64,000 nucleotides of DNA from Lachnospiraceae bacterium. Its GTDB lineage: Bacteria > Bacillota > Clostridia > Lachnospirales > Lachnospiraceae. Numbering within the stretch: the stretch's first letter is position 1; each line of letters opens with the position of its first letter. The stretch lies in NCBI GenBank assembly GCA_017624235.1, contig JAGANL010000002.1, positions 144,765 through 208,764 of the forward strand, read 5' to 3'. Below the pieces are notes generated by a model. It was not told where the DNA came from. It did no database searches and was given only the letters and a program-made list of their open reading frames with translations. Of this stretch, positions 45,354 to 52,963 are shown piece after piece. The position numbers were made by a program, and so were the translations under genes.

Positions 45354-45941
45354 GTGAAAACAAAGGATATGGGGAAGCTTCGGAAAACCATGGAAAAAAC
45401 ACTGGATGCAAAAAGATATGAGCATACACTAGGGGTAGCTTATACAGCGGCGGCACTTGCCATGTGTTATGGAGTAAATGCCAAGCAGGCAGAGCTGGCC
45501 GGACTTTTACATGATTGTGCAAAATGTATGGATAATTCAAAAAAAATCAGTATTTGTAAAAAGCATAATATCAGTATTAACGAAATAGAATACCGGAATC
45601 CATTTTTACTGCATGCAAAGGTCGGCAGCTTTTTAGCGATGGATAAATATGGAGTACGGGACAAGGATGTTATCAATGCTATTTTGAATCATACTACTGG
45701 ACGTCCCGGTATGACTGAGCTGGAAAAAATTGTCTATGTTGCCGATTATATGGAACCTAACCGGAAGCAGGCGCCTAATCTGGCAGAAATCAGAAAACTG
45801 GCTTTCCGGGATCTGGATGGTGCATTGTTAAAGATTCTGGAGGATACCTTAAAATATTTGAGTACGGTAGAGGGTGAAATTGATCCTATGACACAAAAGA
45901 CCTACGAATATTATAAACAGGAGGCCAAGGGAAAAGCATGA
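45354..45941 (+). CDS. yqeK: HD-domain Ap4A hydrolase YqeK
   Basis: A 195-residue HD hydrolase. The metal motif is HDCAK near residue 55, with an upstream His in RYEHTLGVAYTA and a later NHTTGRPGM and DYMEPNR. Proteins of this family cleave symmetrical diadenosine tetraphosphate. It begins with GTG at 45354 and overlaps rsfS by four bases. Confidence 0.93.
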   Translation: MKTKDMGKLRKTMEKTLDAKRYEHTLGVAYTAAALAMCYGVNAKQAELAGLLHDCAKCMDNSKKISICKKHNISINEIEYRNPFLLHAKVGSFLAMDKYGVRDKDVINAILNHTTGRPGMTELEKIVYVADYMEPNRKQAPNLAEIRKLAFRDLDGALLKILEDTLKYLSTVEGEIDPMTQKTYEYYKQEAKGKA

Positions 45942-46288
45942 TGGAATCAAAAGAAATGGCAAAGCTTGCCATACAAGCTTTAGAGGATAAAAAGGCAGAA
46001 GATATCAGTGTAATAGATATCAGCGGTGTATCAGTGCTGGCAGATTATTTTATCATTGCAAACGGAAGTAACCGCAGCCAGATACAGGCTATGATTGATA
46101 ATGTAGAAGAAAGGCTTGGAAGAAGTGGAGCAGAGTTAAAGCAGATTGAAGGATATGATACTGCAAACTGGGTGCTGATGGATTATGGAGATATTATTGT
46201 CCATGTATTTGACCGTGATAACAGGCTTTTCTATGATCTGGAAAGAATCTGGAGAGACGGAAAGAAAATCGATCCTGCTGAATTATAA
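45938..46288 (+). CDS. rsfS: Ribosomal silencing factor RsfS
   Basis: A 116-residue RsfS (Iojap family). It has KKAEDISVIDISGVSVLADYFIIANGSN, GYDTANWVLMDYGDIIVHVFD and the RLFYDLERIW end. It binds L14 and blocks subunit joining in starved cells. Last gene of the obg-to-rsfS run; a long terminator follows. Confidence 0.97.
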   Translation: MMESKEMAKLAIQALEDKKAEDISVIDISGVSVLADYFIIANGSNRSQIQAMIDNVEERLGRSGAELKQIEGYDTANWVLMDYGDIIVHVFDRDNRLFYDLERIWRDGKKIDPAEL

Positions 46289-46340
46289 AAAATTTTACAG
46301 ATGATTTGTATTAATTTTGTATCAAATAAAGCTTGGCATA

Positions 46341-46401
46341 AAAACCTGATATTTTGAACGAAATGGCATTTTAGCATTCGGTTCAAAATATCAGGTTTTT
46401 T
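46341..46401. terminator. Long bidirectional terminator between rsfS and lexA
   Basis: Arms of about 24 bases (from 46341 and ending at 46401) pair with only two mismatches around a nine-base loop. An A-run precedes and TTTTTT follows. It can end both rsfS (plus) and lexA (minus). Confidence 0.9.
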
Positions 46402-46423
46402 GATGGGCTTATAAAATCGGAAT

Positions 46424-47044
46424 TTATTTATATAGGCGGAAAATACCATAAACCTTACCAAGAATCTGACAGTCATCTACAATGATAGGATCCATGGTAT
46501 CATTTTCCGGCTGCAGACGAATATGTCCGTCCTCCTTATAAAAGGTTTTGACTGTGGCCGAATCATCAATCAAAGCAACTACCGTATCTCCGTTTTTTGC
46601 GGTATTGCAACACTGCACAAAAATCTGATCGCCGCTGAAAATACCGACATTCACCATGGAGTCACCTTTTACCTTCAGAATAAAGGATGGTGCTCCCTTT
46701 GGCACCATTTCAGCAGGAATCGGAAAATAGCTTTCAATATTTTCCTCCGCAAGAATAGGTGAACCGGCAGCTACTGTTCCAATTACCGGAATACTGGTGG
46801 TCTCGGTACGCACGGTCTGGAAGCTTTCATCACAGATTTCAATGGCGCGGGGTTTGGTAGGGTCCCTGCGGATGTATCCGTTCTTCTCCAGAGTTTCCAG
46901 GTGGGAATGAACGGAAGAGGTAGACTTTAAATGGACTGCCTCACAAATCTCGCGTACGGCAGGCGGATATCCTCTCTTTAATATCTCATCTTTAATATAT
47001 TCTAAAATCTCGGACTGCTTTGCAGTAATCTTGCCATATGCCAT
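46424..47044 (-). CDS. lexA: SOS repressor LexA
   Basis: A 206-residue LexA. The winged-helix DNA-binding domain (1-70) has PPAVREICEAVHLKSTSSVHSHLETLEKNGYI. The self-cleavage site is Ala93-Gly94 in TVAAGSPI. The catalytic pair is Ser129 in KGDSM and Lys166 in DSATVKTF. It is divergent from a yneA-like gene, with several SOS boxes between them, so it should regulate itself. GGGGAG ribosome site upstream of ATG 47044. Confidence 0.98.
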   Translation of the reverse strand: MAYGKITAKQSEILEYIKDEILKRGYPPAVREICEAVHLKSTSSVHSHLETLEKNGYIRRDPTKPRAIEICDESFQTVRTETTSIPVIGTVAAGSPILAEENIESYFPIPAEMVPKGAPSFILKVKGDSMVNVGIFSGDQIFVQCCNTAKNGDTVVALIDDSATVKTFYKEDGHIRLQPENDTMDPIIVDDCQILGKVYGIFRLYK

Positions 47045-47077
47045 AACGACTCCCCTTTCTGAAATATTGATAAACTA

Positions 47078-47106
47078 ATCATAACATAGCAGTCAGAAAA
47101 AAGCAA
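47078..47106 (-). promoter_or_regulatory. Promoter of lexA
   Basis: On the minus strand, TTGCTT -35 (47101-47106) and TATGAT -10 (47078-47083) are 17 bases apart, placing the transcript start about 27 bases before lexA. A GAAT-N4-GTTTG element at about 47104-47116 overlaps the -35 and could be a further weak LexA site. Confidence 0.65.
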
Positions 47107-47116
47107 ACATATATTC

Positions 47117-47130
47117 CAAATATCTGTTCG
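47117..47130 (-). promoter_or_regulatory. SOS box-like element 1
   Basis: Minus-strand CGAACAGATATTTG: one perfect CGAAC half and a degenerate ATTTG half with a four-base spacer. It is nearest to the lexA promoter of the four listed elements. Confidence 0.55.
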
Positions 47131-47149
47131 ATTATTTGCATAAAAAGTA

Positions 47150-47178
47150 TTGACAGAAGAATACGTGTTCGATATAAT
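47150..47178 (+). promoter_or_regulatory. Consensus promoter of the yneA-like gene with an embedded SOS box
   Basis: A perfect TTGACA -35 (47150-47155) and perfect TATAAT -10 (47173-47178) with a 17-base spacer. The spacer holds GAATACGTGTTCG (47159-47171), a LexA-type GAAT-N4-GTTCG site. LexA bound there would block RNA polymerase, the expected logic for a strong but normally silent SOS gene. Confidence 0.9.
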
Positions 47179-47188
47179 ACAGATACAA

Positions 47189-47202
47189 AGAACGGGTGTT
47201 CG
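47189..47202 (+). promoter_or_regulatory. SOS box 3, best match
   Basis: AGAACGGGTGTTCG matches the Gram-positive consensus CGAAC-N4-GTTCG except for the first base. It lies 10 bases downstream of the yneA -10, at or just after the predicted transcription start. Confidence 0.8.
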
Positions 47203-47214
47203 CAACAAATGTTT

Positions 47215-47228
47215 GGAATATTTGTTCG
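47215..47228 (+). promoter_or_regulatory. SOS box-like element 4
   Basis: GGAATATTTGTTCG has GAAT-N4-GTTCG spacing, one mismatch in the left half-site core. It lies in the untranslated leader of the yneA-like gene, 26 bases after box 3 (start to start). Confidence 0.6.
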
Positions 47229-47300
47229 GTGTAAGAATGTATGAAGGTAAAGATAGGCATTTATATAGAGGGATTGAAGTATACGAAGGAGGATACAGTA

Positions 47301-47759
47301 ATGAATAGGATGACAGCATTACAAGCACAGAACAGCATTGGCAGAACTATTTATGGGAACAGAGTCTATGAAAACAGGTACAATGGACTTGACAGAAATG
47401 CCATCAGTGAACGCCGTATACAGACGAACCGTCTCCGCAGGAAAAGAGAGATGCAGAAAAACTTTTTTCTGACCCTTATGACCATCTGTTTTGCCATGAC
47501 ATTGGCATTTTCCGTGAATGTGATTCTTTCTAATGCAAAGGATCAGGATGAACCCGTTTATTATAAATATTATTCCAGTATTGTAGTAGAAAGCGGAGAT
47601 ACTTTATGGTCTATTGCCAGGGAGCATATGGGCAGCCAATACGAAACCACATCCGATTATGTAAAAGAGGTCATGCAGATGAATTCTTTGACGAATGATA
47701 AAATCGTTGCGGGACAGCACTTGGTAATTCCTTATTATTCTGCACAGTTTATGGAGTAA
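47301..47759 (+). CDS. yneA: LysM cell-division suppressor, YneA-like
   Basis: A 152-residue membrane-anchored LysM protein. A basic cytoplasmic N-terminus (40-53) leads to one membrane helix (about 55-77) and a LysM domain (about 93-145: VVESGDTLWSIAREH ... IVAGQHLVIPY). Size, topology and divergent pairing with lexA match YneA, which halts septation during the SOS response. The ATG at 47301 has AAGGAGGA upstream; an in-frame ATG at 47241 is leader. Expression is probably LexA-controlled through the boxes upstream. Confidence 0.88.
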   Translation: MNRMTALQAQNSIGRTIYGNRVYENRYNGLDRNAISERRIQTNRLRRKREMQKNFFLTLMTICFAMTLAFSVNVILSNAKDQDEPVYYKYYSSIVVESGDTLWSIAREHMGSQYETTSDYVKEVMQMNSLTNDKIVAGQHLVIPYYSAQFME

Positions 47760-47831
47760 AGCATTAACCCCGGCTTTATCCGGCAGAAGAATAAGATTAC
47801 AATTATAAAACTCCAACCTATTTAAACTCCG

Positions 47832-47877
47832 AAAAGGAACCGTTTGTCTGTCCTGTCAGGCATAGCGGTTCCTTTTC
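47832..47877. terminator. Bidirectional terminator between yneA and the recombinase
   Basis: An 11-base perfect stem (47832-47842 with 47866-47876) with an AAAA/TTTT flank on each side and a small inner CCTGTCAGG hairpin. It serves two converging genes. Confidence 0.85.
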
Positions 47878-47888
47878 CATACTGTCGG

Positions 47889-48941
47889 TTATAGCTTTTC
47901 ACGCAACTTTACCGTTTTAGCGGCTTTGCGCTTGTTTTCTTCTTTCATGGCAGCATAATGTTTTCTGGTCGTGTTCACATCCTTATGTCCCAGAACATCT
48001 GCTACCAGATAAATATCACCGGTTTCCTGGTAAAGAGTGGTTCCGTAGGTGCTTCTAAGCTTGTGCGGTGTGATTTTTTTCATATTCGTTACAAGAGAAG
48101 CATATTTCTTGACCAGATTTTCGACGGCCCGTACTGTAATACGCCGGTTCTGTATCGAGAGGAAGAGAGCTTCTTCATGACCCGAAAGGGGAATCGTGTG
48201 GTTACGCTGTTCCAGATAGTCCAACAGAGCCTGTTCCACCTCTTCTCCGAAGAAGACTACATCCTCATAACCACCTTTTCGACGTACCTTGATGGCCATA
48301 TTGTCGAAATCCACATCCTTGATATTCAAACCTACACATTCTGAAACACGGATACCTGTGCCAAGCAGAAGAGTGAGGAGTGCCATATCTCTGACTTTCG
48401 TTTTTTCATGAAAGCGCTGCTGGTTTTTTGTCAGCTTGCTGCCTTCCTCTACTTCGTCCAACAGAATAGCAACCTCATTGGGCTCCAGCCGTATAATTTC
48501 CTTTTCATGAAGCTTTGGCATAGGCACTAACGAGGGTGGATTCGTCTCAATCAGTTCATTGCGGTAATAGTAGTTATAAAAGCTTCGAAGTGCAGAGAGC
48601 TTACGTGATTTGCCGCGCTCGTCGTTGGTTACTTCCTGACCGTCTTTTTCATAGAGGGAGAGATATTCCATATATTCCTCTATATCTTCACGCTTTACCG
48701 CATCCAGAACAGACAAAGGGAAATCGGTAATTTCCAGCTTTTTACATGCACTGTTCGTTTCGTGCAGAAATTCAAAGAATACCCGAATATCATAAGCATA
48801 TGCAAGCCTTGTACGTGTGGCTGTAATATTGTCAGTTCCTCGGAAAAACTGTTTACAGAACTTCGGAAGAGTTTCCAGAACCTCCCGTAATTTCTTTATA
48901 TTATCCCGATTGACCTGATCGTGGTAATTGGTATTTTCCAT
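47889..48941 (-). CDS. Tyrosine recombinase, XerC/XerD-like
   Basis: A 350-residue tyrosine recombinase. The N-terminal SAM-like DNA-binding domain (about 20-135) precedes the catalytic domain. All catalytic residues are visible: R198 (GTGIRVSE), K222, H293 and R296 (HKLRSTYG), H319 (LGHKD) and the nucleophile Y329 (KHYAAM). It is slightly longer than XerC/D, with a 25-residue N-terminal extension. No phage or mobile genes accompany it, so a chromosomal role is more likely than an integrase role. An inverted repeat lies just upstream (48979-49014). Confidence 0.88.
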   Translation of the reverse strand: MENTNYHDQVNRDNIKKLREVLETLPKFCKQFFRGTDNITATRTRLAYAYDIRVFFEFLHETNSACKKLEITDFPLSVLDAVKREDIEEYMEYLSLYEKDGQEVTNDERGKSRKLSALRSFYNYYYRNELIETNPPSLVPMPKLHEKEIIRLEPNEVAILLDEVEEGSKLTKNQQRFHEKTKVRDMALLTLLLGTGIRVSECVGLNIKDVDFDNMAIKVRRKGGYEDVVFFGEEVEQALLDYLEQRNHTIPLSGHEEALFLSIQNRRITVRAVENLVKKYASLVTNMKKITPHKLRSTYGTTLYQETGDIYLVADVLGHKDVNTTRKHYAAMKEENKRKAAKTVKLREKL

Positions 48942-48978
48942 TCATGAGTCCTCTCTGAGAGTGGTAATGTAACACATT

Positions 48979-49014
48979 TAACTATTCGCAAAAGACGAGT
49001 TTAACGAATAGTTA
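48979..49014. repeat. Inverted repeat upstream of the recombinase gene
   Basis: A perfect 10-base inverted repeat TAACTATTCG / CGAATAGTTA (48979-48988 and 49005-49014) around a 16-base centre. Its right end contains the dtd stop codon. There is no T-run, so it is not a standard terminator. It could be an mRNA hairpin or a recombinase/regulator binding site. Confidence 0.55.
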
Positions 49015-49464
49015 GTGGCAAATTTCATCGGAATCCAATACTATGGTAAAGGGCCCGTCATTCACCAGACTGACCTTCATATCTGCCCCAAATTCACCCT
49101 GTTCTGTATGATAACCGTTTGTACGGCATTGTTCCAGAATATATTTATACAGTTCATTTGCGTGTTCCGGTGAACCTGCTTTGATAAAGGATGGACGATT
49201 TCCTTTTCGGCAATCTGCGTATAAGGTAAATTGCGAAATGATTAAAAGCTGTCCGTCCACATCCTTTAAGGCCAGATTGGTCTTTCCGTTTTCATCCTGG
49301 AAGATTCTTAGATTCAACATTTTTCTCAACATGGTATCTGCCACCTCACGGGTATCTGTATCACAGACACCAACCAGTACCATAAATCCATTCTGAATAG
49401 AGCCGATAACCTGTTTGTCTACCGTAACACTGGCTTCCTGTACTCTTTGAATTACAAAACGCAT
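49012..49464 (-). CDS. dtd: D-aminoacyl-tRNA deacylase Dtd
   Basis: A 150-residue Dtd that frees tRNA of D-amino acids and glycine mischarging. It starts [16 protein letters not shown], has the [17 protein letters not shown] motif (SQxTL) and ends with [15 protein letters not shown] carrying the cross-subunit NxGP motif. Normal length. Upstream of the recombinase on the same strand. Confidence 0.97.
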   Translation of the reverse strand: MRFVIQRVQEASVTVDKQVIGSIQNGFMVLVGVCDTDTREVADTMLRKMLNLRIFQDENGKTNLALKDVDGQLLIISQFTLYADCRKGNRPSFIKAGSPEHANELYKYILEQCRTNGYHTEQGEFGADMKVSLVNDGPFTIVLDSDEICH

Positions 49465-49502
49465 TGCTGCTCTCCTTCTGTTGTTATTGATATGTTAAAT
49501 TA

Positions 49503-50876
49503 TTAACAATCATCATCATCTAAAATAAATTTATCATTATCCTGTGTTTCTTCTTCCAAAATTTCAGAACTATTTTCTTCCCCACCAGTTCCAATTCCCT
49601 TTTCCGATTTTTTACGCTTCCGCGGCTTTGGTTTTGGCCGGTATGCAATAAATTCCTGATTTTTGATGAGACCAACATTCATATACTTCTGCGTCTGGAT
49701 AGGCAGATGCTTCTTTTTCAGCATCCGGTTGATCCAGGTACGGATGCCGGCATAAAATACGGCAAAAACAGGTACACCGATAATCATGCCGAGAACTCCA
49801 TATAAGCCACCGAAAAGTGTGATGGAAAAAATAACCCAGAAGCTGGATAATCCGGTGGAATTGCCTAAAATTTTCGGTCCAAGGACATTTCCGTCAAATT
49901 GCTGAAGTACGAGTATGAAAATGACAAAATACAGGCACTGAATCGGTTCAATCATCAGAATCAGCAGCGCACTTGGCACAGCACCAAAATAGGGGCCAAA
50001 AAACGGAATAATATTTGTTACACCTATGATGACGCTGATTAGAACCGGATATGGCGTACCGATAAAATTCAATCCGATGAAACAGAGGATACCTATGATG
50101 ATGGAATCCAGTATTTTACCGCTGATAAAGCCACTGAAGGCTCTATGTGTAAAGCGAAGGTCATGAATGATAATGTTTGCTGTTTTTGTTTCAAAAAAGG
50201 CATACAGAATCTTTTTTCCCTGGCCTGCAAAGATTTCCTTGCTGCATAATACATAGATGGAAATAATCAGACCGATGACCAGATTCCACATAGCCTTGAA
50301 GATGCCGATCAGGCTGGAGGAAACAACCTTCAAAATAGAATTCATCTGCGGAATGACCCAGCTATTCAGCCAGTTTTCCAGCTCGCTGGAATATTTGTCA
50401 AACAGGCTCAGTACCAGTTGCTCTGCTTCCGGATTGTCAGCCAACAGTTTTTCGGCCCAGAGAGAAAGCTGCGTTACATAGGATGGAAACTGCAGGATGA
50501 TGCTCTGGATACTTTGAATAATCTGCGGAATGACCATGGCAAAAAACTCGTATAAAATGAAGAATACAGAAAATACGGTCAAAATGACGGATAGTCCCCG
50601 AATGATTTTCCTTGCCTTTGGGGAATCTGTGTCGATTGCCAAAGTATTACAAATGGGATATAAAATCTTCTTTTCAATACCATTTAAGACCGGTGTCATC
50701 AGATAAGCAAGTATCAATCCATCTACAATCGGCATGGAAATGGTAATCAGCTTTCCGAATCCATCTGACAGACTGGAGGCGTGAAATACAACATAATAAA
50801 GTCCCAGACAGGCAGCAAAGACGAAAAAAGCAGTCAGCCCCCATTGGAAAAATTTTTTATCCCAGTGAAATTTCAT
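49503..50876 (-). CDS. AI-2E family transporter
   Basis: A 457-residue membrane protein of the AI-2E/PerM family (PF01594) with about eight helices. A periplasmic-type middle region is followed by the conserved ITNIIPFFGPYFGAVPSALLIL and LGMIIGVPVFAVFYAG segments. The C-terminus is a basic then acidic tail (KPKPRKRKKSEK ... DNDKFILDDDD). Members export small molecules or act as Na+/H+ antiporters; the substrate is open. The start at 50876 follows AAAAGGAG; the longer frame upstream is leader. Confidence 0.9.
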   Translation of the reverse strand: MKFHWDKKFFQWGLTAFFVFAACLGLYYVVFHASSLSDGFGKLITISMPIVDGLILAYLMTPVLNGIEKKILYPICNTLAIDTDSPKARKIIRGLSVILTVFSVFFILYEFFAMVIPQIIQSIQSIILQFPSYVTQLSLWAEKLLADNPEAEQLVLSLFDKYSSELENWLNSWVIPQMNSILKVVSSSLIGIFKAMWNLVIGLIISIYVLCSKEIFAGQGKKILYAFFETKTANIIIHDLRFTHRAFSGFISGKILDSIIIGILCFIGLNFIGTPYPVLISVIIGVTNIIPFFGPYFGAVPSALLILMIEPIQCLYFVIFILVLQQFDGNVLGPKILGNSTGLSSFWVIFSITLFGGLYGVLGMIIGVPVFAVFYAGIRTWINRMLKKKHLPIQTQKYMNVGLIKNQEFIAYRPKPKPRKRKKSEKGIGTGGEENSSEILEEETQDNDKFILDDDDC

Positions 50877-50999
50877 ATTTTGTTGTGCTCCTTTTATAAG
50901 TATCGAATGTACGGCGTATATAATGTCCATCAACATTATATCATAATTTTAATATTTGTGGTATGATAGATGAAGTTTAGTAGAAAGGAACAATATATT

Positions 51000-51713
51000 A
51001 TGCGCTTACAGCAGGTTTTAAGTGTAACAAGGAAAGCCATCGATGATTACCATATGATTGAAGAAGGAGATAAAATCGCAATCGGAATCTCGGGAGGCAA
51101 GGACAGCCTGACCTTATTATATGCACTTCATGGATTAAAACGCTTTTACCCCAATCATTTTGATATTCATGCAGTTACTGTGGATCTTGGCTTTGACAAT
51201 CTGAATCTGGACAGGATTGTTTCTCTGTGTGAGGAGCTTCAGGTTCCGTATACGATCGTGAAAACAGATATCGCACAGATTATTTTTGAGGATCGTAAAG
51301 AAAGCAATCCATGCTCCCTTTGTGCCAAAATGCGCAAAGGCGCATTAAATCAGGCAATCAAAGAACAGGGATGTAATAAGGTAGCATATGCCCACCATAA
51401 GGATGATGTTGAGGAGACAATGCTGCTCTCCCTGATTTATGAAGGCAGATTCCATACATTTTCTCCTGTTACCTATCTGGACCGTATGGAGCTGACAGTG
51501 ATTCGTCCGCTTCTGTATATGAATGAAATGGATGTCATCGGCTTTGTAAAGAAGAACCAGGTTCCGGTTGTTAAAAGTCCCTGTCCGGCAGACGGAAATA
51601 CGAAACGGGAATATGTTCATCTGCTCTTAAAACAGCTCATTCAGGAAAATCCAGGGGTAAAGGAAAGAATGTTTACAGCAATTCAGAACGGATTGGATGC
51701 CTGGAAGCTGTAA
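51000..51713 (+). CDS. TtcA-like tRNA thiolation ATPase
   Basis: A 237-residue PP-loop ATPase of the TtcA/CTU1 group. The ATP pyrophosphatase motif SGGKDS is at 31-36. The CxxC pair is C105/C108 in NPCSLC and a third Cys is C195 in KSPCPADG; together they could hold the Fe-S cluster used for 2-thiocytidine formation at tRNA position 32. The ATG at 51000 is preferred (AAAGGA upstream) over 50970. Divergent from the AI-2E transporter. Confidence 0.87.
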   Translation: MRLQQVLSVTRKAIDDYHMIEEGDKIAIGISGGKDSLTLLYALHGLKRFYPNHFDIHAVTVDLGFDNLNLDRIVSLCEELQVPYTIVKTDIAQIIFEDRKESNPCSLCAKMRKGALNQAIKEQGCNKVAYAHHKDDVEETMLLSLIYEGRFHTFSPVTYLDRMELTVIRPLLYMNEMDVIGFVKKNQVPVVKSPCPADGNTKREYVHLLLKQLIQENPGVKERMFTAIQNGLDAWKL

Positions 51714-51737
51714 TCAGGTGCTGAAAGGAGCTGAAAC

Positions 51738-51779
51738 AAAACAGAGAGGATGCAGATCAGATGCACACTCTCTGTTTTT
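51738..51779. terminator. Bidirectional terminator
   Basis: An 11-base stem (51738-51748 with 51768-51778) with flanking A-run and T-run and an inner GCATC-type hairpin. It ends the TtcA-like gene (plus) and the converging cytidylate-kinase-like gene (minus). Confidence 0.9.
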
Positions 51780-51780
51780 G

Positions 51781-52407
51781 CTATTTATTCTTTGCTTCAA
51801 AATCTTCTACATATTGGATAATCAGCTTAACTGTACCGTCTACACCAAGAATGCTGCTGTTGATACACAGATCATAGCTGTCTGCGCGTCCCCACTTTTT
51901 CGAGGAATAATAATTATAATAGCTCTGACGCTGTTTATCCTTTTTGATGATCATATCCTTTGCCTTGGATTCTGTCAAATCATATTTCTGCATGATTCGC
52001 TTTACCTTGGCCTCTTCGTTGCCGTAGATAAACAGATGAACACTGTTCTTGAAATCACTCAGCGCGTAATCCGCACAGCGTCCGACAATGACGCAGGGTC
52101 CTTCATTTGCAATCTTCTTAATGGTATCGAACTGTGCCAGAAAGACCTTATGGCTAATCGGCATATCCATAAAGGAAGAGGCATTATAACCGAAGGAATA
52201 GGTATCCATCACCAGATTATAGAGGAAAGAATTCGTCGGGCGTTCATCATGATTCTGAATCATTTCTTCACAAAAGCCGCTTTCCTTGGCTGCTCTGGTC
52301 AGAAGCTCTTTGTCATAGCATTTAATTCCAAAATGTTCTGCCACCTTTTCTCCGATTTCGCGGCCTGCAGAACCAAACTGACGCCCAATCGTAATCACAG
52401 TATTCAT
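51781..52407 (-). CDS. Cytidylate kinase-like family protein
   Basis: A 208-residue P-loop protein of the cytidylate_kin_2 family (PF13189). The start MNTVITIGRQFGSAGREIGEKVAEHF carries a modified P-loop (GRQFGSAGREIG); the VGRCADYAL segment and basic lid-like KKDKQRQSYYNYY follow. Many Clostridia have several such proteins; the substrate is not established and it is not the essential Cmk. The ATG at 52407 follows GAAGG; a GTG at 52416 is less likely. Confidence 0.85.
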   Translation of the reverse strand: MNTVITIGRQFGSAGREIGEKVAEHFGIKCYDKELLTRAAKESGFCEEMIQNHDERPTNSFLYNLVMDTYSFGYNASSFMDMPISHKVFLAQFDTIKKIANEGPCVIVGRCADYALSDFKNSVHLFIYGNEEAKVKRIMQKYDLTESKAKDMIIKKDKQRQSYYNYYSSKKWGRADSYDLCINSSILGVDGTVKLIIQYVEDFEAKNK

Positions 52408-52481
52408 ACAAAACACCTTCTCTTTCTAAGACAATCTGTTAAATTATCAGTCGATTATCTATTATTTCTTGATTTAATCAT

Positions 52482-52510
52482 ATTATAGTTGATTTTTAGG
52501 GAAAATTCAA
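52482..52510 (-). promoter_or_regulatory. Promoter of the cytidylate-kinase-like gene
   Basis: On the minus strand, TTGAAT -35 (52505-52510) and a perfect TATAAT -10 (52482-52487), spacer 17 bases. It lies immediately past the last exosortase-cluster gene, so this gene has its own start although no terminator separates it from the cluster. Confidence 0.75.
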
Positions 52511-52513
52511 CCA

Positions 52514-52963
52514 TTACAGATTTATTTCGGGATATTTACGAAGATTTTCTTCAGACAATCTTTCATACCAGTCATCCCAAATGCTGTCTTCATCAAACAG
52601 AGCATTGATGATATAAGAACGGGTCGGTGTTTCACTCAGCTCCAGCATCAGGACGATCCATCCATCCTGAATAATTTCATCCTGAATGAGACGGAAAAAG
52701 TATTTTGCCGCGTTTTCTACGGTCGGAACTATTTTATCAAAGGGTTCACATTCATTAAGAAGCTTATCCTGATAGCGTTCCATGATCTGATCGATCTTCT
52801 TTTCAATATTTACAAAAAGTGTCATTTCCGTATTGTCAGAAAGCATGCTCAGTAGGATTTCCCAGGTGTGAGGGTGAACATCGCCCTGCTTCCCGCCCAA
52901 CATAATATAGTGGTTCATATTCAGATAGAACTTAAACTTATACTGCTTATAGGTTTTGGCCAT
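52514..52963 (-). CDS. Degenerate 6-pyruvoyl-tetrahydropterin-synthase-like protein (exosortase-G associated)
   Basis: A 149-residue protein with the PTPS/QueD fold signature. The three zinc His are present (H18 in NMNHYI, H30 and H32 in VHPHTWE), as are the PTVEN turn (80-84) and Glu111 in SETPTRSY. The catalytic Cys expected four residues before H30 is Gln26, and the Asp-His pair of the LDH motif is absent. It probably binds a ligand or metal rather than making a pterin. It overlaps the glycosyltransferase gene by 17 bases, last in the cluster. Confidence 0.8.
   Translation of the reverse strand: MAKTYKQYKFKFYLNMNHYIMLGGKQGDVHPHTWEILLSMLSDNTEMTLFVNIEKKIDQIMERYQDKLLNECEPFDKIVPTVENAAKYFFRLIQDEIIQDGWIVLMLELSETPTRSYIINALFDEDSIWDDWYERLSEENLRKYPEINL

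Noticed and set aside
47889-48941. Prophage or integrative element integrase
   Set aside because: No phage, conjugation or excisionase genes, no tRNA target and no direct repeats flank the recombinase; neighbours are housekeeping genes.
48979-49014. dif site for XerC/XerD
   Set aside because: The arms do not resemble the Firmicutes dif sequence and the 16-base centre is too long for the usual 6 to 8 bases.
51697-52488. Plus-strand open frame of 263 codons
   Set aside because: It lies antisense to the cytidylate-kinase-like gene, crosses a clear bidirectional terminator at its start, and encodes no recognisable domain.
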